From NCBI GenBank assembly GCA_025201805.1, contig MU619254.1, forward strand, positions 20,379-84,378: 64,000 bases of DNA, read 5' to 3'. The notes below the pieces were generated by a model. The model did not search any database. It was not told where the DNA came from and was given only the letters and a program-made list of their open reading frames with translations. Every line of letters starts with the position of its first letter. The stretch's first letter is position 1. The DNA is from Parasitella parasitica (taxonomy: Eukaryota; Mucoromycota; Mucoromycetes; Mucorales; Mucoraceae). Positions 59,480 through 64,000 of the stretch are shown here, piece after piece. A program made the position numbers and the translations under genes.

Positions 59480-59502
59480 CATTAAACTGTCAAATTGAAA
59501 TC
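59176..59502. promoter_or_regulatory. shared divergent promoter region with 62-T tract
   Basis: The 327 bp between two divergently transcribed paralogues. A poly(T) run of 62 nt (59418-59479) ends 23 bp before the ATG at 59503; no clear TATA box. Poly(dA:dT) tracts are known to exclude nucleosomes, so a promoter role is plausible. Confidence 0.55.
59418..59479. repeat. poly(T) tract, 62 nt
   Basis: Uninterrupted T run, the longest homopolymer in the window. Exact length may be affected by sequencing. Confidence 0.85.
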
Positions 59503-60648
59503 ATGAAGGCATTGCTATCTTTTATCGTCGGCGCGGCTCTGGTGTCATATGCAACTTTGAATATACAACAAGCTGCAGAACCGTGGGCTCCTAAAATCAT
59601 GAACATGTGCTTGAATCCTGCAAATAACGATACAAGCGGAAACCTTCGCGTAGCGTACACTGGTATCTCCAATACATTGGATCGTATCATCTGCTTCTAT
59701 GTCAATTTCAATCAGCAGCCTCTCCACGATCTGTTAGGCGCACCTTTAATGCGCTTAATGATGGGTGCATTCGGCACTAGTTATGCCATCATGGCATTTG
59801 AAGGCTCCCGTAAAGGCTTCAAAAAGACAACCCTTTTGGCCGCTTTCCCGCTATTTGGTCTTTTAGCTAATTTTGTTGGTGTTTTCTCGGTATTCTCTCT
59901 TTTGTGGGTCCCAATGGATCTGTATTATAGAAACAAAAAGAAAGACACCTCAGACTGGAATATCACCTTACCTGAGGCTTACGGAACATTGGCTGGTATT
60001 GTTCTCGGCTACGGCGTCCCCAGCGCTATCCTGGCTTCTCCTCTTGTCAAGAATGACTCCAGTTTTGAGCAAGACTTTATTTGCGTCTGGATTGTGCTGC
60101 CCATGATCATTATTCCCTTTATCAATTTCTGCATAAGGTTTTTCAAAAATCAAGGTTCATCTATTGACCAGATCCGCGATCCTGCTCTAAAAGAACGTCT
60201 CTATGTGGCAGAGGGTAAGGATGCTCTGGAGAGGTCGTACTTGTTTTTAGGTGTCCTCAACATGTTGAATCATTTCTTCAATTTTTGGATTGTGGGACAA
60301 AAGGGTATTCGTATTTGGGATTCCATATTGTTGCTTTTGGGAGCTCCTGGAAATCTTCCTGCTGACCTGACATTCGGTGATTTGGGTCAGTTATTGGGAA
60401 CTCGTACGCTCTTGGTCGATTATATAGCGTTGACGTTTGGATTTATTCTCTGGGCTGTCTTTAACAGCGGCATCTTTGCGGGCATCGTGGTAGCACTCTT
60501 GACTCCCATTGTTGGTCCCGCCGCAGCCGTCTCTTACTATGCTTATTATAGAGAAAACAAAATTCAAAATATTGTGTCTGCTGATACAGAGACCGAAAAG
60601 GCTGCTGTTGCTTCAGTCGTTGCATCTTCTAGTAGTAAGAAGAAATAG
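59503..60648 (+). CDS. polytopic membrane protein, paralogue B of a divergent pair
   Basis: Intronless, 381 residues, about eight hydrophobic segments and a lysine/serine tail ending SSSSKKK. Colinear with the 58.1-59.2 kb gene: LDRIICFYVNF corresponds to LDRVVCVLVKF, SYAIMAFE to AYVVMSIE, the lysine-rich RNKKKDTSD loop to the partner's QKKTKKNQ, and GPAAAVSYYAYYRENKI to the partner's C-terminus. The first helix is short and could be a cleaved signal. No family recognised with confidence. The duplication is old (identity judged well under half) and the genes now face away from each other, so it was followed by inversion or arose as an inverted duplication. Confidence 0.75.
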   Translation: MKALLSFIVGAALVSYATLNIQQAAEPWAPKIMNMCLNPANNDTSGNLRVAYTGISNTLDRIICFYVNFNQQPLHDLLGAPLMRLMMGAFGTSYAIMAFEGSRKGFKKTTLLAAFPLFGLLANFVGVFSVFSLLWVPMDLYYRNKKKDTSDWNITLPEAYGTLAGIVLGYGVPSAILASPLVKNDSSFEQDFICVWIVLPMIIIPFINFCIRFFKNQGSSIDQIRDPALKERLYVAEGKDALERSYLFLGVLNMLNHFFNFWIVGQKGIRIWDSILLLLGAPGNLPADLTFGDLGQLLGTRTLLVDYIALTFGFILWAVFNSGIFAGIVVALLTPIVGPAAAVSYYAYYRENKIQNIVSADTETEKAAVASVVASSSSKKK

Positions 60649-61080
60649 AGTATGATTCTCATGAGTATTCTTCTATGTAAAACTATAATCATTATTAAAA
60701 GCCTTTATTTTCGAAATTCTCTTTATATTTGAAATCGTTTTCGATTTGGTAAAAACATTCCTTTATTCATGCTCAATTCAAGTCTAATTTTTAATCTTTG
60801 TAAAAAACCACTCGCAAAAAAAATTAGAGAAAATATGCCAGTGTGGTATACTAGAAAATTATTTCAATTAGAACTTATTCATATAAAACTTGTTGTTACC
60901 CATAGATTGTTATGCATTAGGCACAGTCAGCAACAATAGAAACTAATGATTTGGGTAAAAACGTCTCATTAAGCTGTGAATGTATCACCAAATCTGCATG
61001 AACCGTCGAGTCCCAAAAGGGCGTCGATCTCTGGTTACACTCATTTTTTATTACTCTAAATCACACTAAACGAGGTCTTT
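60649..61080. other. AT-rich spacer
   Basis: 3' flank of the membrane-protein gene; no gene recognised. Confidence 0.5.
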
Positions 61081-61700
61081 CAACCAATCATTCGAGTTGA
61101 GCGTTGAGTTGAGCCCCTCTTTATTGAGACACTTGTTCAAGTGTTTAGCCTTGGAAATCACCAAAATTTATTTCGCTTAACTTTACTCTTGACGACTGAC
61201 CAGAACTGCTCAATTGGATTTAATTCAGGAGAATAGGCGAGAATTGATATACTTATCTATATCAGTTGAGCTGTGGATAGGAGCGTTATCCATGACAAGG
61301 CAATATCCCTTCATATCGGGATACTTGTCCATTTCATCAAGAGTAGCCTTTAAAAAGCTCAGATAATGCCTTGTCACTGTTCCTATGCTATAAACATCAA
61401 TTTTTCTCTTTTTAATGCGTTTTGGAACTCTCAAACTGACATTGATTAAACCTATAGCACCTAAAATCGATGTTCCTGTTTCTTTCTACAGCCTGGAATT
61501 GTGCCTGCTTAATAGATAGATTGCAATCAATTGTCATAAAGTTACAAATAGTGCCACAGAAGCAGAAGGATTCTCATCAATGTGTTTTAGGATAAACTGC
61601 TTATGCTCTTTTCCAAGAATACGACGCTGACCTGATTTTGTTTTCCTTTCGAAGATGCTTTCAGGGTCTTTCTAGAATAATGAGAGCTGCAGAATATACT
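61081..61700 (-). mobile_element. Tc1/mariner-like transposase relic
   Basis: Minus-strand frames read, in order: GQRRILGKEHKQFILKHIDE (the DNA-binding side), then TSILGAIGLINVSLRVPKRI, a GTVTRHYLSFLK segment, LDEMDKYPDMKGYCLVMDNA followed by PIHSS (second catalytic aspartate), then after a frameshift YSPELNPIEQFWSVVKSKVK. The region between the helix and TSILG is missing, and there are stops and at least one frameshift, so it is inactive. The MDNAPIH and SPELNPIEQFW motifs are characteristic of Tc1/mariner DDE transposases. Terminal inverted repeats were not located. Confidence 0.82.
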
Positions 61701-61959
61701 GTCATTTTTCAGTTTCTAAAAAAAAAAAAAGTTCACGTTATTGATTAAAGGTCATAGTAATTGTGATAAGATATATTAGGGTTTCTGGTAACAAGCCTTT
61801 TTATTTCTGATAAAAGCTAGAAAGTTTCTAAGAGAACAGATTCATCTCCCTAAAAAGATTTTAAGTAAGGTTTTTCATATTTAAAGAAGAAGAATAATTG
61901 CTTTGCTTCATTCATACTGAAAATACAAAGAGAATGTGTCTTATTTCCAAGTTCAAGGT

Positions 61960-62430
61960 AGTCTTTAAAAAAAGGCGACGGTTGTCGATTGACAAACATC
62001 TGTGTTGACTCTGGATCAAAAGCCTTTAATTGGATTCAGGAACGGAAAGCAAAGTTGAATAAACACATTTAGGTCCTTGAGATTTCATAAATTTTTATAC
62101 AGATAATTTTATGAATGGGTGTGTTTTCCTGGTGGCAGATTATTTCATTTTCTCTAGCATTTTCTTATACCCTCAGTGGATTTGGCGTCTTCTAGTGTAG
62201 AAGATCTTGCCAGACATATAACAAGCTGGGTTCTCTATATACAACCGCACAGTAGAACAGCTAGTCAAACCTGTGCCATCTTTTTCATAATATTGGAATG
62301 CTTCAAAAGTGTGTGCCTTAGCGAAGCCATCGTAGAATTTAGGCGCTTGATTTCTTTTTTTTTAGTCTGCGCAAACTTCAGTGTTTCGTTGTCAGAAAAA
62401 AGACAAAACCTGTAAGAAAGCAATGTTTAG
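61960..62430 (-). mobile_element. second decayed Tc1-like transposase fragment
   Basis: The minus strand, with frame changes, gives QENTPIHK (for the catalytic DNAPIH), MKSQGPK (for the usual KSQGIK) and then a degenerate stretch matching the DLNPIE..W region. It is more decayed than the copy at 61.1-61.7 kb and of a different subfamily (KSQGIK type). Confidence 0.45.
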
Positions 62431-64000
62431 CGATCTAGAACGCAAAAAAATTAATACAAAGTAATGCATTAGACTATCAGTCACCTCTTGATCACTTAAT
62501 TGCAAAGCTTAAAGCAAGTTTTTGTACTTTTCAGGTTGAAATTACAGGAAGGTAGGAACTTTTCTGAAGAGTATTTTTCAAAACCGGAGCATGAGATCGT
62601 CAGGCCAGGTACAGAAAAGCAAGTGCTACCATTAGAAAACTAAGAAGCACACAATTTAAATAAAATAGGTTGCAATTGTTTTTTTTTCTTGAATTGAGTA
62701 AGCTATGGCTTCTCAAAGCTAATGCTTTCTTCAAAAAAGCACCATTTTTCTTTGATAGCGGAGATTAAACGCGTCCAAAATCAGGAAGGAATACTTCTTT
62801 CAGAAACTCCATTTGGACAATTCGAAAACAAAATTACTCCTTTGAGGCAAGATATCATCTTCTCAGACTATGCATACCTTGGCTGTCAGTCTATGATAAT
62901 AGCTGTATTTTTAGGCGCTCTACACGATGGTATTACTTTATAAAGCCCCGTGTGCTTATGGAAGGAATTCTGCCGAAAAACCTCAAAAACAAATTAAGAG
63001 GAAAGAATCAACATTTTGCATAATCAAAGCGCATTGCCAGTCTTTTAGATCATGGAATGGTCTTTTATGATCATTTTCCATCAATATATGCCATAGTAAA
63101 AAGTTGCATTTTTGGGATCAAATCGAGGATAATGCATTTTCGATGATTTTGGATGTGTGAGTACAAGGAAAAAATTGAAAAAATCCGTCATTTTGCATCG
63201 AAAAAAAAATCATGCTCAAATTGCACCAAAATCATATATAATATAGTTTTTTCCCAATGGATACTATTTCTGGTGTTTTTAGGGCACTTTTGATTATGAA
63301 AATCAATCAAAAAATGGCACACAAAGCTAAAGTTCTTGCTTTTAAGCTGTAAAAAATATCTGTCTGGAGATGATATCACGTCAATATCAATTATGATACA
63401 TGATACGGCTCTATAAAGTAAGTATTTTTTATGACACAAGTATACCTTTCTTCATAGTAAAATGATAAAACAGGTGTGGCTCATCGGGTTGGGAGCGGAG
63501 GAGGATAATTAATGAATACAATGTTTTGCTATAATAATCCCTTGTTATTTCTGAATAATTTGTAATTTGCTAATTGTTAGTGACAGAGAAGCCCTATTAC
63601 CATTGTTGCTTATAATAATGCTTAATGTCAGCTCAAGAGCTTCTTTTTTTCTTTAATTTTAATGCTAAATATGTAAAACAGAAAGTAAGATAGAAGTTTG
63701 ATTTGAGGTTGAGGGTAATTTTGCTAACAAATGTTAAGCTTCATAATAAGCTTCTGGTAGATTTCAGGTTCCAGGCACTGTACTGTAGAGTGTCAAATTC
63801 TGAATATGGGATAACTCGCTATACCAAACACATTTTTGTACACCAACCTGTCCGTTATAACGGGTCCCAACTGTATGTTCTTTCTTTGATATGGGATATG
63901 CTGACTTAACAACAGATGTAGTACAGTTGACGAAACTAGGTTGGGCCAATGAAAATAAATTTTGGTCATTTCCAAATTGAGTTGGGACACGATTACAAAA
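62431..64000. other. decayed AT-rich DNA, no gene
   Basis: Short frames without support. A plus-strand frame near 62722-62943 ends MIIAVFLGALHDGIT, which weakly recalls the VMVWGA...G stretch of Tc1 transposases. The stretch to the window end has nothing recognisable. Confidence 0.4.

Overview
The window looks like a chromosomal piece of an early-diverging filamentous fungus, most likely Mucoromycota (Mucor/Rhizopus-type). The basis is an AT-rich sequence, many short spliceosomal introns (63 modelled here, 48-111 nt, GT-AG except one GC-AG, often with a CTAAT/CTGAT branch site), Q/S/T-rich transcription factors, F-box genes, and Tc1/mariner relics whose C-terminus carries the SPELNPIEQFW motif. 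The species is not identified. No tRNA, rRNA, CRISPR array or complete mobile element was found.

Layout. 0-8 kb: RCL1 (18S rRNA processing), RPB11 (Pol II) and a 1750-residue helical-repeat protein resembling focadhesin/RST1. 8-10.6 kb: gene-poor stretch with a degenerate direct repeat and a transposase relic. 10.6-20 kb: F-box protein, a mitochondrial DEAD-box helicase, a Gcn4/Cpc1-like bZIP factor with upstream ORFs, an alkaline ceramidase and an HSF-type factor. 20-22 kb: AT-rich gap. 22-35 kb: threonine aldolase, a PQ-loop transporter, a septin, a small unknown gene, the meiotic recombinase DMC1, the very-long-chain 3-hydroxyacyl-CoA dehydratase PHS1, an mpaB-like ER oxygenase and a tandem CCCH zinc-finger protein. 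35-44 kb: eIF2B gamma, an S/T-rich protein with a duplicated motif, an APSES (StuA-type) regulator. 44-61 kb: copper amine oxidase, I78 inhibitor, MBP1-like APSES/ankyrin factor, MFS siderophore transporter, wax-synthase-like acyltransferase, galactose mutarotase and a divergent pair of paralogous membrane proteins. 61-64 kb: decayed Tc1/mariner DNA.

Themes. Most genes are ordinary single-copy eukaryotic genes with no operon logic. Loosely related sets are present: sphingolipid/very-long-chain lipid genes (ceramidase, PHS1), amino-acid control (Gcn4-like factor, eIF2B gamma), and cell-cycle/morphology genes (MBP1-like, StuA-like, septin). The strongest regulatory observations are uORFs and a perfect Gcn4-type palindrome upstream of the bZIP gene, and an ATCWGATAA-type iron GATA site between the TATA box and the ATG of the siderophore transporter. 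The strongest gene-structure observation is an 8-nt microexon next to a GC-AG intron in DMC1. The least explained loci are the divergent membrane paralogues at 58-60.6 kb and several tiny ORFs.

Exon boundaries were inferred by reading splice sites and family conservation by eye. In each multi-exon model the exon lengths sum to a whole number of codons.
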